This document shows, piece by piece, positions 8,359-16,863 of a DNA stretch of 64,000 nt. Both the position numbers and the translations under genes were made by a program. How positions within the stretch are numbered: the stretch's first letter is position 1; each line of letters starts with the position of its first letter. The stretch comes from Mycolicibacterium hodleri (GTDB lineage Bacteria > Actinomycetota > Actinomycetes > Mycobacteriales > Mycobacteriaceae): contig NZ_RCZG01000012.1 of NCBI RefSeq assembly GCF_006439015.1, forward strand, positions 182,427 through 246,426. The letters run 5' to 3'. The notes beneath the pieces were generated by a model. That model did no database searches and had not been told where the DNA came from. It saw only the letters and a list, made by a program, of their open reading frames with translations.

Positions 8359-9138
8359 CAGCTGACCCGGGGGACGACCGGTTACAACCGATTGCGGCGC
8401 AGTGATCGCTGGCTGGTGCACGCGCCGCGGGTGCGGGCGGCACTTCTCTCGGCCGCCCAGCCGCTGGTGGTCGATCTGGGGTACGGCGCACTTCCCGTGA
8501 CGACGCTGGAGCTGGCGGCACGTCTGCGGGCGGTACGGCCCGACGTGCGGGTGGTCGGACTGGAGATCCATCCCGAGCGCGTGCACGCGGCACGCGCCGC
8601 CATCGAAGGCATCACGCCCGACGACGTCGAATTCGGGCTCGGCGGCTTCGAACTGGCTGGACTGCAACCAGTTCTGGTGCGCGCGTTCAACGTGCTTCGC
8701 CAGTATCACGTCGACGACGTTGCCAATGCATGGACACAGATGCGGACGCGGCTGGCGCCGGGCGGGCTGATAGTCGACGGCACGTGCGACGAACTCGGCC
8801 GACGCTGCTGCTGGGTGCTCATCGACGACACCGGGCCGGTGAGCCTGACGGTGGCGTGTGACCCGTTCGCGATCGACACGCCGTCGGATCTCGCGGAACG
8901 GCTGCCCAAGGTCCTGATCCATCACAACGTGCCAGGCCAACCGATCCACGGCCTGCTGACGGCGGCCGACCGCGCGTGGGCCGCTGCAGCGGGGCACGGG
9001 GTGTTCGGACCGCGGGTGCGCTGGCGGGCGATGCTGGAGTCACTGGCTACCGATGGCTACCCCGTCGAGCCGCCGCGGCGTCGGCTCCGCGACGGCGTCC
9101 TCTCTGTTCCGTGGTCCGCGGTCGCCCCGCTCGGTTGA
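8236..9138 (+). CDS. SAM-dependent methyltransferase-like protein with repetitive N terminus
   Basis: About 300 aa. The core has VVDLGYGALPVTTLELAARL (SAM-binding loop and helix I), VGLEIHPERV (acidic end of strand 2), FNVLRQY and LAPGGLIVDGTCDE, typical of class I methyltransferases; substrate unknown. The first 36 residues are three near-identical 12-residue units (MAPVGRSAATRE) that look added to an ordinary start. Each unit begins with ATG, so starts at 8236, 8272, 8308 or 8344 are possible, plus GTG 8230. A TAAAAT -10-like box at 8222-8227 would place a leaderless start at 8236. Confidence 0.75.
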   Translation: MAPVGRSAATREMAPVGRSAATREMTPVGRSAATREMAPVGQLTRGTTGYNRLRRSDRWLVHAPRVRAALLSAAQPLVVDLGYGALPVTTLELAARLRAVRPDVRVVGLEIHPERVHAARAAIEGITPDDVEFGLGGFELAGLQPVLVRAFNVLRQYHVDDVANAWTQMRTRLAPGGLIVDGTCDELGRRCCWVLIDDTGPVSLTVACDPFAIDTPSDLAERLPKVLIHHNVPGQPIHGLLTAADRAWAAAAGHGVFGPRVRWRAMLESLATDGYPVEPPRRRLRDGVLSVPWSAVAPLG

Positions 9139-9392
9139 GTAGACCTGCTACTGCGACTCGACTTTCGCCTCGGCGAGTGCGGGTTCCTCGGTCGCAGGCT
9201 CGAAGTCGGCCAGTGCCACCCAGATTGCGCACCGCCACCGACACCGTGGCCAGGATGGCGCCGTTCTGCGGTGCTCATCGAGGCGCAAACGATTCCGCAT
9301 AGCACGATGATCCTCAGTCTTGATCGTCAAGAGCGCCGCAACACTCCCCGGCAGCCGGGCTGGACCGGTTGGCCCGGGGGCCCTAGCCTGGC
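9139..9392 (-). other. Intergenic stretch, possible decayed gene end
   Basis: 254 bases with no intact gene. On the minus strand a short frame ending at 9148 finishes with a protein-like acidic C terminus (FEPATEEPALAEAKVESQ). The preceding frame (ILATVSVAVRNL, about 9210-9260) looks like a membrane segment, so a frameshifted remnant of a small membrane protein is conceivable. No start or ribosome site supports a living gene. Confidence 0.3.
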
Positions 9393-10211
9393 ATGGTGCG
9401 GATTGCCTTGGCGCAGATCACGAGCGGCGCCGACCCGTCGGCCAACCTCGGCCTCGTCGAGGACTACACCCGGCGCGCCGCCGACGCGGGCGCGAGCATG
9501 GTGCTGTTCCCCGAGGCCACCATGTCCCGCTTCGGGGTGCCGTTGAAGCCGATTGCCGAGCCACTCGACGGCCCGTGGGCGTCGGGGGTGCGTTCCATTG
9601 CGGAGCGCTCCGACATCGTTGTCGTGGCAGGAATGTTCTGCCCCGGTGACGACGGCCGAGTCACCAACACCCTGGTGGCTGCGGGTCGGGGCGTCGACGC
9701 GCACTACCATAAGATTCACCTCTACGACGCGTTCGGATTCACCGAATCCCGCACCGTTGCACCAGGTTTCGATCCCGTGACGATAACCGTCGACGGGGTC
9801 GGCGTCGGACTGACCACCTGCTACGACATCCGCTTCCCCGAACTCTTCGTCGAACTCGCCAACCGCGGCGCACAGATCGTCACGGTGCATGCGTCGTGGG
9901 GGTCCGGTCCCGGCAAGCTCGAGCAATGGACGCTGCTGGCGCGGGCCCGTGCGCTCGACTCCACCAGCGTCGTCGTCGCCGTCGACCAGGCCTACCCGGG
10001 CGACGAGATCGCTGCCGTTGGTCCGACGGGTGTCGGCGGCAGCCTGGTCTGCTCCCCCACCGGTGACGTGGTGGCCGCGGCGGGAAGGGATTCGCAGCTT
10101 CTGCTCGTCGACGTCGACCTCGATCCCGTCGAGAAGGCCCGCGACACCATTGCGGTGCTGCGCAACCGCGCCGAGTTCGCTCAGTCGGGTAGGGCACAAT
10201 CGCTGGGGTGA
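9393..10211 (+). CDS. Nitrilase-superfamily carbon-nitrogen hydrolase (Rv0480c-like)
   Basis: 272 aa, cytosolic. The Glu-Lys-Cys triad is visible: FPEATM (Glu41), HYHKIHLYD (Lys107) and TTCYDIRFPE (Cys143). The last motif is typical of the Nit1/Nit2 amidase branch that hydrolyses omega-amidated or deaminated glutathione-type metabolites. The exact substrate cannot be read from sequence. The stop overlaps the GTG start of the next gene (GTGA), indicating translational coupling. Confidence 0.9.
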   Translation: MVRIALAQITSGADPSANLGLVEDYTRRAADAGASMVLFPEATMSRFGVPLKPIAEPLDGPWASGVRSIAERSDIVVVAGMFCPGDDGRVTNTLVAAGRGVDAHYHKIHLYDAFGFTESRTVAPGFDPVTITVDGVGVGLTTCYDIRFPELFVELANRGAQIVTVHASWGSGPGKLEQWTLLARARALDSTSVVVAVDQAYPGDEIAAVGPTGVGGSLVCSPTGDVVAAAGRDSQLLLVDVDLDPVEKARDTIAVLRNRAEFAQSGRAQSLG

Positions 10212-11137
10212 CCGACCCCTCCGATCCCTGGGCCCGCTCCGCTCAACAGCCACCTCAGCCGTATCAGCCCCACCCCGGCAACCCGACCGGGCCGCAGTAC
10301 GGCGGGCCACCGACGCAGGGACCGCCGACGCAGGGGTATCCGCCTTCGGGTCCACCCACGGCCGGGCCGTCAGCGGACGAGACTGAGCCGGGGGGCAGGT
10401 TCACGCGCTTCGTCCGCGATCCGCTGTCGATCGTGCTCGTCGTCGTCATCGTGCTCGCACTCGGTGCCGCGGGACTGATCGGCGGCGAGATCTACGCCCG
10501 CCACCGAGGCGACCAGGTAGTCTCCGCGGCCGTCAGTTGCGTCGTACAGGACACCGCGACGGCTTCATTCGGCGCGATGCCCCCGTTCCTGTGGCAGCAC
10601 ATGACGAAGCACTACGACAACATCTCGGTCACGACGGCGGGCAACCAGATCCGCGAGATCAAGGGCATGAAGGCCGAGATCAACATCAACGACATCCGGC
10701 TGCAGAACAATGGCACCTCGACGGGCACGATCGGCGCGCTCAACGCCACCCTCTCGTGGAGCACCGAGGGCATTTCGCAGACCATCCAGAACTCGATCCC
10801 GATCATCGGCAGCTTCGTCTCCGGGGTCAAGACAAACCCGTCGGACGGCACCATCGAGTTGCAGGCGGCGCTCGGCAGCATCGTCGTCAAACCCGAAGTC
10901 GTGGACAACGGCGTCGCTCTGCAGGTGCAGAAGTTGACCGGCCTCGGCTTCACGCTGCCGCGCGAGACCGTGCAACCCGCACTCGACGCGTTCAGCGGAC
11001 AGCTGACCAAGAACTACCCGCTGGGCATCCACGCCGACAGCGTCGAGGTCACCGATACCGGCGTGATCGCCAAGTTCTCGACGCAGAACGCCTCGATGCC
11101 CGCCAGCGATCAGGATCCCTGCTTCGCGGGCCTTTAA
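10208..11137 (+). CDS. DUF2993 membrane-anchored protein (Rv0479c-like)
   Basis: 309 aa. The Pro/Gly/Gln-rich cytoplasmic N terminus (about 65 residues with GPPTQG repeats) is followed by one membrane helix (about residues 74-97) and an extracytoplasmic DUF2993 domain (tubular lipid-binding fold) with TAGNQIREIKGM and KNYPLGIHADSVEV. Relatives such as LmeA act in mannan/lipoglycan maturation; a direct role here is not shown. It starts with GTG overlapping the nitrilase stop. It is convergent with deoC, and the two stop codons share the palindrome TTAA at 11134-11137. Confidence 0.87.
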   Translation: MTDPSDPWARSAQQPPQPYQPHPGNPTGPQYGGPPTQGPPTQGYPPSGPPTAGPSADETEPGGRFTRFVRDPLSIVLVVVIVLALGAAGLIGGEIYARHRGDQVVSAAVSCVVQDTATASFGAMPPFLWQHMTKHYDNISVTTAGNQIREIKGMKAEININDIRLQNNGTSTGTIGALNATLSWSTEGISQTIQNSIPIIGSFVSGVKTNPSDGTIELQAALGSIVVKPEVVDNGVALQVQKLTGLGFTLPRETVQPALDAFSGQLTKNYPLGIHADSVEVTDTGVIAKFSTQNASMPASDQDPCFAGL

Positions 11138-11856
11138 GAATTCAGTCCGTCCAGCACCGCGCGCGTTCCGGACAAACCCAACCGGGTCGCGCCGGCGTTC
11201 AGCATCGCGATGGCATCCGTGGCGGAGCGAATGCCGCCGCTGGCCTTGACCTCGACTGTCGGCCCGACAGCGCCGGCCATGATCTCGACGGCGCGGACCG
11301 ACGCCCCGCCAGCGGGGTGGAAGCCGGTCGACGTCTTGACGAACTCGGCGTCCGCCTCCGCCGCCGCCATGCACACGTCCACCAATGTCTGCTCGCCCGC
11401 CAGATCCAACAACGCCGCCGATTCCACGATCACCTTCAGCACCGAGTCGGGGACGGCCGCTCGGACCGCCGCGATGTCGGCGCGAACCGAGTCGAAGTCG
11501 CCCCGGACCGCCGACCCGACGTCGATGACCATGTCGACCTCGTCTGCGCCCGCCGCCACGGCGAGCGCGGCCTCGTGTGCCTTGATCTCCGATACGTGCT
11601 TGCCGGAAGGGAATCCGACGACGGTCGCGATGAGCGTGCCGACTGACTGTGCGCGCCTGGCTGCGGCGACCATCGACGGCGAGACGCACACCGCATACAC
11701 GCCGAGATCCGAAGCCTCCTCGAGGAGGGATGCGACGTCGACCTCAGTGGCCTCGGGCTTCAGAAGGGTGTGGTCGACCATCTGGGCGACGACGTCCCTG
11801 CTCCAGACGTGCTGGTCAATTTCCCCCGGTCGCTGCGCTCCTGCCCGCTGGTCCAT
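11134..11856 (-). CDS. deoC: Deoxyribose-phosphate aldolase
   Basis: Cleaves 2-deoxyribose-5-phosphate to glyceraldehyde-3-phosphate and acetaldehyde. The TIM-barrel residues are visible: EVDMVIDVG, KVIVES and the Schiff-base lysine in FVKTSTGF, then KASGGIRS. About 240 aa from ATG 11856, chosen because it overlaps the upstream stop as TGATG; a longer frame to 11889 is less likely. The first 15-20 residues (QRAGAQRPGEID) are unlike DeoC and come from the dispersed 19-mer shared with the 8236 repeat. A shorter start may be used. Confidence 0.92.
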   Translation of the reverse strand: MDQRAGAQRPGEIDQHVWSRDVVAQMVDHTLLKPEATEVDVASLLEEASDLGVYAVCVSPSMVAAARRAQSVGTLIATVVGFPSGKHVSEIKAHEAALAVAAGADEVDMVIDVGSAVRGDFDSVRADIAAVRAAVPDSVLKVIVESAALLDLAGEQTLVDVCMAAAEADAEFVKTSTGFHPAGGASVRAVEIMAGAVGPTVEVKASGGIRSATDAIAMLNAGATRLGLSGTRAVLDGLNS

Positions 11857-12296
11857 CAGAACGGTTCCTCCGTTCCACCCGGGTTGCACCGCGCGTCGAC
11901 CATCGTCTCGTCGTCGACCACCGGCCGCCAGGGCTCGAGGTTCCAGCTCGTCTTACCGGGCTCGACGATCTCGGCGAAGCTCCAGTGGCACATGAACTGC
12001 TCGCGCATCCCGGGGAGGTCGGCGTCGGGTGACAGCGCCAGTACCTCGGTCCACGCCTCGTCACCTTGGACGGCGTTGTTCAACTCACGGGCCGCCACCC
12101 GACCCGACGGGGTCGGGTAGACACGCAGACTGGACAGGTCACCCCAGTGCGACCACTGCGCGTGATCGACGAAGGGCGGGCTGGCGATGGGCTCCGCTCC
12201 GGCGGTCGCGGCGGTGATGGGGACAAGGCCCACGGATGTCAGCGCACCCGCCACGACGAACATCGACGCGAGGAAGGTCGCAGGCCGTCCCGGCAT
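11856..12296 (-). CDS. Conserved exported protein (Rv0477-like)
   Basis: 146 aa from ATG 12296. The first about 33 residues form a signal peptide ending near AGAEP. The mature part has VDHAQWSHWGDLSSLRVYP, LALSPDAD, MREQFMCHW and WNLEPWRPVVDD, with two cysteines that could form a disulfide. It resembles the Rv0477 protein I recall end to end. Function unknown; likely periplasmic or secreted. It sits in a minus-strand run DUF2516-Rv0477-like-deoC with only 4 bases after the previous stop and a one-base overlap with deoC. Confidence 0.85.
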   Translation of the reverse strand: MPGRPATFLASMFVVAGALTSVGLVPITAATAGAEPIASPPFVDHAQWSHWGDLSSLRVYPTPSGRVAARELNNAVQGDEAWTEVLALSPDADLPGMREQFMCHWSFAEIVEPGKTSWNLEPWRPVVDDETMVDARCNPGGTEEPF

Positions 12297-12300
12297 GGCG

Positions 12301-12582
12301 CTAACGGGATTTCCCCTGGACTTCGAGAATCTTGGGCCGGACGTCAACCAGGTAGATGCCGATCGCACACGCCGCGATGGCCGAGCCGACCGGCGGCGGA
12401 AGGAACACGCCCACCAGTCCGGTACCGCCGAGGATGGCCAGCCAGATCGGCTTGCTGAGCTTCTCGGCCGCGGGATAGGCATCGGTGCGCTGAATCGCCG
12501 CGTGGACGAAGGCGTAGATCCCCACCAGCAGCACGCCCACCTGAATGGCGAAGAGGACGTAACTCGCTAGGTCCTGAAGCAT
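12301..12582 (-). CDS. DUF2516 small membrane protein (Rv0476-like)
   Basis: 93 aa from ATG 12582 (an in-frame GTG lies one codon upstream). Three hydrophobic segments, ending in YLVDVRPKILEVQGKSR, a conserved cytoplasmic tail also seen in Rv0476. Integral inner-membrane protein of unknown role. It follows hbhA in the same direction after a hairpin terminator, and leads the Rv0477-like/deoC run. Confidence 0.82.
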   Translation of the reverse strand: MLQDLASYVLFAIQVGVLLVGIYAFVHAAIQRTDAYPAAEKLSKPIWLAILGGTGLVGVFLPPPVGSAIAACAIGIYLVDVRPKILEVQGKSR

Positions 12583-12619
12583 CACACTCCAAGCCTAGGC
12601 GGGTTACGTCCCCTCAGTC

Positions 12620-12641
12620 GACTCGGCCTTCGGGGCCAGTC
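12620..12641 (-). terminator. Hairpin downstream of hbhA
   Basis: GACT (12620-12623) and GGCC (12625-12628) pair with GGCC (12634-12637) and AGTC (12638-12641) around TTCGG, with a one-base bulge. It lies 17 bases beyond the hbhA stop on the minus strand. There is no U-tract, as usual for mycobacterial terminators. Confidence 0.55.
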
Positions 12642-12658
12642 GCGCCCAATGGGCATCG

Positions 12659-13294
12659 TTACTTCTGCGTCACCTTCTTGGCGGGCGCCTTGGCCGGAGC
12701 CTTCTTCGCGGGGGCCTTCTTGGCGGGGGCCTTCTTGGCCGGCGCCTTCTTGGCGGGGACCCGCTCGGCAGCGTCCTTCACGGTGTCTCCGGCCTCGTCG
12801 GCTCGCTTCGGGAGCTCGCGGCCGACCAGCTTGGCCGCACGCTCGCCGACGGCGCGAGTCTGGCTGGCGACGGTGCCCAGCGCATCCTGGGTCAGCTCGA
12901 CGGCCTGGTCGGTCACGCTCTCGACGCGGTTGGCGGCCTCACCGATCGCCGGCTGGCTGCGGAGACGGTTCAGCGCTTCCTCACCGCGCTCGACGAGCTT
13001 GTTGTACTGGGCGGTGGCAGCCTCGGCGTAGCCTTCGGCGGCCTTGCGCAGCTCTTCGGAGCTCAGCTTCTCGCGCAACTCGGCGACCTGCGTGGGCAGC
13101 TCTTCCTGCAGCTTGTTGAGCTGGGCGCGACGCTCTTCCGCGCGTGTCGACGCCTCGGTGCGGGCCTCATCGGCCCGCTCGCGCAGGCTGGCGACGATCT
13201 CGTTCACGGTGGCGAGCGCGAGATCCGCGGCGCCGACGGCGGCGAGCAGCGGGGCTTTCAGGTCTTCAACGGTGGGCTGGTTCTTCTCGGCCAT
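12659..13294 (-). CDS. hbhA: Heparin-binding hemagglutinin HbhA
   Basis: Surface adhesin that binds heparan sulfate and also associates with intracellular lipid inclusions in fast growers. 211 aa from ATG 13294, at the same position as the known MAE start; upstream in-frame codons are not conserved. Residues 1-150 are a long amphipathic coiled coil containing KAPLLAAVGAADLALATVNE, and TQDALGTVASQTRAVGERAA follows. The C-terminal about 45 residues are Lys/Pro/Ala repeats (APAKK) ending KKVTQK, the heparin-binding and methylated region. No signal peptide, as expected. It lies downstream of the XRE regulator gene on the same strand. Confidence 0.95.
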   Translation of the reverse strand: MAEKNQPTVEDLKAPLLAAVGAADLALATVNEIVASLRERADEARTEASTRAEERRAQLNKLQEELPTQVAELREKLSSEELRKAAEGYAEAATAQYNKLVERGEEALNRLRSQPAIGEAANRVESVTDQAVELTQDALGTVASQTRAVGERAAKLVGRELPKRADEAGDTVKDAAERVPAKKAPAKKAPAKKAPAKKAPAKAPAKKVTQK

Positions 13295-13352
13295 GTTCTT
13301 CATTCCCTTCGAACTTCGATTTCGGTTTGGCTGATCAGCAGTGATTCGGATG

Positions 13353-13745
13353 TCAGTCAGTGGCTGGCTCCTCATCCATAGCTTCGTTCTGTTCCCGGAA
13401 CGAGGTGTAGATGTCGAGCAGCACTTGCTTCTGCCGCTCGGTGATGGCGGTGTCCATGACGATCGCGTCTCGGACCTCGCTCGGCTCGCTGGGCTCGAGA
13501 AGTCCCGCCCTCACGTAGAGCACGTCCGCGGAGACCCTGAGCGCCTTGGCGATCTGGTTGAGAACCTCCGCGGAGGGCTTTCGCAGTCCCCTCTCGATCT
13601 GGCTGAGGTAGGGATTGCTGACGCCGGCCTTCTCCGCCAACTGCCGCACCGAAACCTGCGCAAGTTCGCGCTGGCTACGGATGAAGCCTCCGATGTCCTG
13701 CGCAGCGGTGGACACGACGGCGGCGAGGTTTTCGTCTTGCGACAC
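13353..13745 (-). CDS. XRE-family regulator (Rv0474-like)
   Basis: 130 aa. An N-terminal helix-turn-helix (about residues 19-75: VRQLAEKAGVSNPYLSQIE, then RKPSAEVLNQIAKAL) of the Cro/C1 type is followed by a short acidic C terminus. It lies 58 bases upstream of hbhA on the same strand, so they are probably co-transcribed or it controls hbhA. A perfect inverted repeat (13804-13833) in its upstream region is a plausible autoregulatory operator. Confidence 0.88.
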   Translation of the reverse strand: MSQDENLAAVVSTAAQDIGGFIRSQRELAQVSVRQLAEKAGVSNPYLSQIERGLRKPSAEVLNQIAKALRVSADVLYVRAGLLEPSEPSEVRDAIVMDTAITERQKQVLLDIYTSFREQNEAMDEEPATD

Positions 13746-13803
13746 GTCGGTTCCCCTTCCTGCGTCGGTACCCGAATTGCTTCGAACACCACCGTAGGAC
13801 GGA

Positions 13804-13833
13804 GTGCTAACTATTGCAAGCGCTTGTTAGCAC
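13804..13833. promoter_or_regulatory. GTGCTAAC / GTTAGCAC inverted repeat upstream of the XRE gene
   Basis: Perfect 8-base arms at 13804-13811 and 13826-13833, 14 bases apart, about 60 bases before the XRE start. AAGCGCTT (13818-13825) is a second small palindrome within. The arms resemble the GCTAAC/GTTAGC pair upstream of icl1. It is probably an operator of the adjacent XRE protein. Confidence 0.6.
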
Positions 13834-13845
13834 AGCATCTACCGG

Positions 13846-15174
13846 TCAGAAGAGAAGCTGCGCCACCGTATAGATGACCAACCCGGCGAGCGACCCGACG
13901 ACAGTGCCGTTGATCCGGATGAATTGCAGGTCACGGCCCACGTGCAGCTCGATACGCTCGCTCGCCATGTCCGCATCCCAGCGCTCGATGGTCTCGGTGA
14001 TGATCGCTGTGATCTCCGTCCCATACTGCTCAACCAGGTGTTGAGCGGCGCGCACGATCCAGTTGTCGACCTTGTCGCGCAGCTTGGCGTCATCCCTCAA
14101 CGACTCCCCGATGTGCACCACTGAGTCGGCGATCCTGGTCCGCAGGGTGGACGTCGGATCGTCGACCGATTCCATGAAGATGCGCTTGGCCGTGGTCCAG
14201 GCCGTCTCCGCGGCCCTGGCCACTTCGTCGCGGGCCATGATCTGGTCCTTGACCTTCTCGGCGCGCGCGATCGTCGCCTCGTCGTTCTGAAGGTCCTCGG
14301 CGAACTCGAACAGGAACTTCGTCGCCGACTGTCGCAGTTCGTGGTCTGGATTGCGCCGCACCTTGTCGGTGAAGTCCATCAACTCCCGGTGGATGCGGTC
14401 ACCCACGAGGCTGTCGACCCATCGCGGCGTCCACGTCGGAGAGTCCCGCTCAATCACGCGCTCGATGATCTCGTCGGCACCCAGCGACCACTCGAACGCC
14501 CGGTCGGCCAGCAGCTGCAGCAGCGCCTCCTGGCGGTGCTCCGCCAACATGCTCGACAGCACGCGGCCGACCGGCGGACCCCACTGCGGTTGGGCGATGC
14601 GCTTGACGATCATCTTGTCGAGCACCTGCTGCACGTCGTCGTCGCGCAGCATCTCCACCACCACCTGCAATACGGTCGACGCCTCGGCCGCCACCCGCTC
14701 CGCGTTTCTCTGGTCGGCGAGCCACTTGCCCGTGCGGTCCGCCACCTCAGCCTCGCGGACCTTGGTCTCGACCACTTCGGGTGACATGAAATTCTCCCGC
14801 ACGAACGTGCCGAGGCCCTCTCCGAGCTGATCCTTCTTGCGCTTGATGATCGCGGTGTGCGGGATCGGTATTCCCAGGGGATGCTTGAACAACGCCGTGA
14901 CAGCGAACCAGTCCGCCAACGCACCGACCATGCCCGCCTCGGCGGCCGCCCGGACATAGCCGACCCAGCCCGGCGCGCCCTGGGACTGCGCCCAGGTGGA
15001 GACCAGGAAGACGACCGTCGCGCCGAGGAGGAAGCTGAGCGCGACGAGCTTCATGTTGCGTAGCCCCCGGCGCCGCTCGGCGTCCGCAGCCGAGTCCACG
15101 CCAGCAATCGATTCGGCAAAGCTCGCCCGCTGGCTGGAGCTGGTTCTGTGCACCACTCCCCCATCATTCCGCAT
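13846..15174 (-). CDS. DUF445 membrane protein
   Basis: About 442 aa from ATG 15174 (a TTG eleven codons upstream also fits). There is an N-terminal membrane helix (LVALSFLLGATVVFLVS), the conserved DUF445 signature AAEAGMVGALADWFAVTALF, a long helical cytoplasmic or periplasmic middle, and a C-terminal helix (VVGSLAGLVIYTVAQLLF). This is the YjiN/YheB type, inner membrane, function unknown. Divergent from the TetR gene at 15263. Confidence 0.85.
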   Translation of the reverse strand: MRNDGGVVHRTSSSQRASFAESIAGVDSAADAERRRGLRNMKLVALSFLLGATVVFLVSTWAQSQGAPGWVGYVRAAAEAGMVGALADWFAVTALFKHPLGIPIPHTAIIKRKKDQLGEGLGTFVRENFMSPEVVETKVREAEVADRTGKWLADQRNAERVAAEASTVLQVVVEMLRDDDVQQVLDKMIVKRIAQPQWGPPVGRVLSSMLAEHRQEALLQLLADRAFEWSLGADEIIERVIERDSPTWTPRWVDSLVGDRIHRELMDFTDKVRRNPDHELRQSATKFLFEFAEDLQNDEATIARAEKVKDQIMARDEVARAAETAWTTAKRIFMESVDDPTSTLRTRIADSVVHIGESLRDDAKLRDKVDNWIVRAAQHLVEQYGTEITAIITETIERWDADMASERIELHVGRDLQFIRINGTVVGSLAGLVIYTVAQLLF

Positions 15175-15262
15175 GGCGTCACCGGCAGCCCCGTCCCACC
15201 GAGGCAACCGGCAGCTACCGCCGTATCATCTACTCCGAACGAGGGAATGAGAAACGGCGGAA

Positions 15263-15967
15263 GTGGCACACCAGACCCCGGCCGGCCCGGCAAAGGCCGA
15301 TGGGCGCAAACGGCGCTGGCACCAGCACAAAGTCGACCGGCGCAACGAACTGGTCGACGGCACGCTGGACGCCATCCGACGACGCGGCAGCAATGTGAGC
15401 ATGGACGAGATCGCCGCCGAAATCGGTGTGTCCAAGACCGTTCTGTACCGCTATTTCGTCGACAAGAACGACCTGACGACCGCTGTGATGATGCGCTTCG
15501 CGCAAACCACGCTGATCCCCAACATGGCTGCGGCACTGACCTCGAACCTCGACGGATACGACCTGACCCGCGAGATCATCCGCGTCTACGTCGACACCGT
15601 CGCGGCCGAGCCGGAGATCTACCCCTTCGTGATGGCCAACAGCTCGGCGAGCAAGAGCAAGGCAGTGGCCGACTCAGAGCAGATCATCGCTCGCATGCTC
15701 GGCGTGATGCTGCGCAGACGGATGGCCGTGGCCGGCATGGACACCAGGGGCGCCCAGCCGTGGGCGTTCATGATCGTCGGCGGCGTGCAACTGGCCACCC
15801 ACTCTTGGATGTCACACCCCCGGATGACGGCCGACGAGCTGATCGACTACCTCACGATGCTGTCGTGGAACGCGTTGCGCGGCATCGTCGAAGCGAACGG
15901 GTCACTGGAGAACTTCAACTCGATTCCGCATCCGTCCCCGATACTGCCGTCTCAACTGCTTGACTGA
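15263..15967 (+). CDS. TetR-family regulator (Rv0472c-like)
   Basis: 234 aa from GTG 15263. The helix-turn-helix is MDEIAAEIGVSKTVLYRYF (about residues 47-66), followed by the all-helical ligand domain. FVMANSSASKSKA and the C-terminal YLTMLSWNALRGI resemble actinobacterial TetR proteins linked to fatty-acid or lipid metabolism. No operator is evident in the 88-base divergent region. The PPK2 gene follows within 5 bases, so both are probably one transcript. Confidence 0.87.
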   Translation: MAHQTPAGPAKADGRKRRWHQHKVDRRNELVDGTLDAIRRRGSNVSMDEIAAEIGVSKTVLYRYFVDKNDLTTAVMMRFAQTTLIPNMAAALTSNLDGYDLTREIIRVYVDTVAAEPEIYPFVMANSSASKSKAVADSEQIIARMLGVMLRRRMAVAGMDTRGAQPWAFMIVGGVQLATHSWMSHPRMTADELIDYLTMLSWNALRGIVEANGSLENFNSIPHPSPILPSQLLD

Positions 15968-15971
15968 CGGG

Positions 15972-16850
15972 ATGGCCAAAGCCGCTTTCGATGCCTCCGA
16001 CACCCCGACGCTCTGGACCCATGAACCGCACTCGCATCTCGAGTTCCAGCCGGGTGACGAGGTCGGCGACATCAAGGCCAACGCCACACCGGGATTCAAG
16101 GGTTCCAAGTCGGACGCCCCTGATCTGCAGGACGAGCGCAACGAGCGGTTCGCCGAACTGCAGGAGATGTTGTACGCACGTAGCAGATCGGGCGACACCC
16201 GCAAGATCCTGCTGGTGCTGCAGGGCATGGACACCGCGGGCAAGGGCGGGATCGTAAAACACGTTGTCGGAGCAGGCAATCCCCAAGGCATCCGCTACGC
16301 GAGCTTCGGCAAGCCGACCGATGAAGAGCAGGCCCACCACTACCTCTGGCGGATCCGCAACGCGCTGCCGCCCGCTGGCCACCTAGGTGTGTTCGACCGG
16401 TCCCATTACGAGGACGTGCTGATCGTGCGGGTCCGTGATCTCGTCCCTCCCGAGGTGTGGGGCGAGCGGTACGACGAGATCAACGCCTTCGAGAAGGAAC
16501 TCGTCGACGACGGCACGACGATCGTGAAGGTGGCCATGTTCGTCTCCCTCGACGAGCAGAAGGAACGGCTGGCGAAACGCCTGAAGCGGCCGGACAAGTA
16601 CTGGAAGTACAACCCCGGTGACATCGACGAGCGCGAACTGTGGCCCAAGTATCAGCAGGCCTACCAGGCGGTGCTGGACAAGACGTCCACGGAGTACGCG
16701 CCTTGGCACGTCATCCCCTGCGATCGCAAGTGGTACTCGCGGCTGGCAGTCACCGAGTTGCTGATCGAGGCGCTGGAAGGGCTCGACTTGTCCTGGCCGC
16801 CTGCCGATTTCGACATCAAGGCCGAGAAGAAGCGGCTCGATTCGGTCTAG
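15972..16850 (+). CDS. Polyphosphate kinase 2-family phosphotransferase
   Basis: 292 aa from ATG 15972 (a TTG at 15960 overlapping the previous stop is the alternative). The P-loop is QGMDTAGKGGIVKHV, the Walker B-like region FDRSHYEDVLIVRV, and the lid RLAKRLKRPDKYWKYNPGD. This pattern is the PPK2-related nucleotide phosphotransferase branch (TIGR03709 type) that moves phosphate between polyphosphate and nucleotides. Cytosolic. A second PPK2 of a different branch lies at 30807. Coupled to the TetR gene upstream. Confidence 0.9.
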   Translation: MAKAAFDASDTPTLWTHEPHSHLEFQPGDEVGDIKANATPGFKGSKSDAPDLQDERNERFAELQEMLYARSRSGDTRKILLVLQGMDTAGKGGIVKHVVGAGNPQGIRYASFGKPTDEEQAHHYLWRIRNALPPAGHLGVFDRSHYEDVLIVRVRDLVPPEVWGERYDEINAFEKELVDDGTTIVKVAMFVSLDEQKERLAKRLKRPDKYWKYNPGDIDERELWPKYQQAYQAVLDKTSTEYAPWHVIPCDRKWYSRLAVTELLIEALEGLDLSWPPADFDIKAEKKRLDSV

Positions 16851-16863
16851 GTCGGACGCGCCT

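Noticed and set aside
12678..12800. Tandem DNA repeat in the hbhA 3' region as an anomalous insertion
   Set aside because: It encodes the normal Lys/Pro/Ala-rich heparin-binding tail of HbhA.
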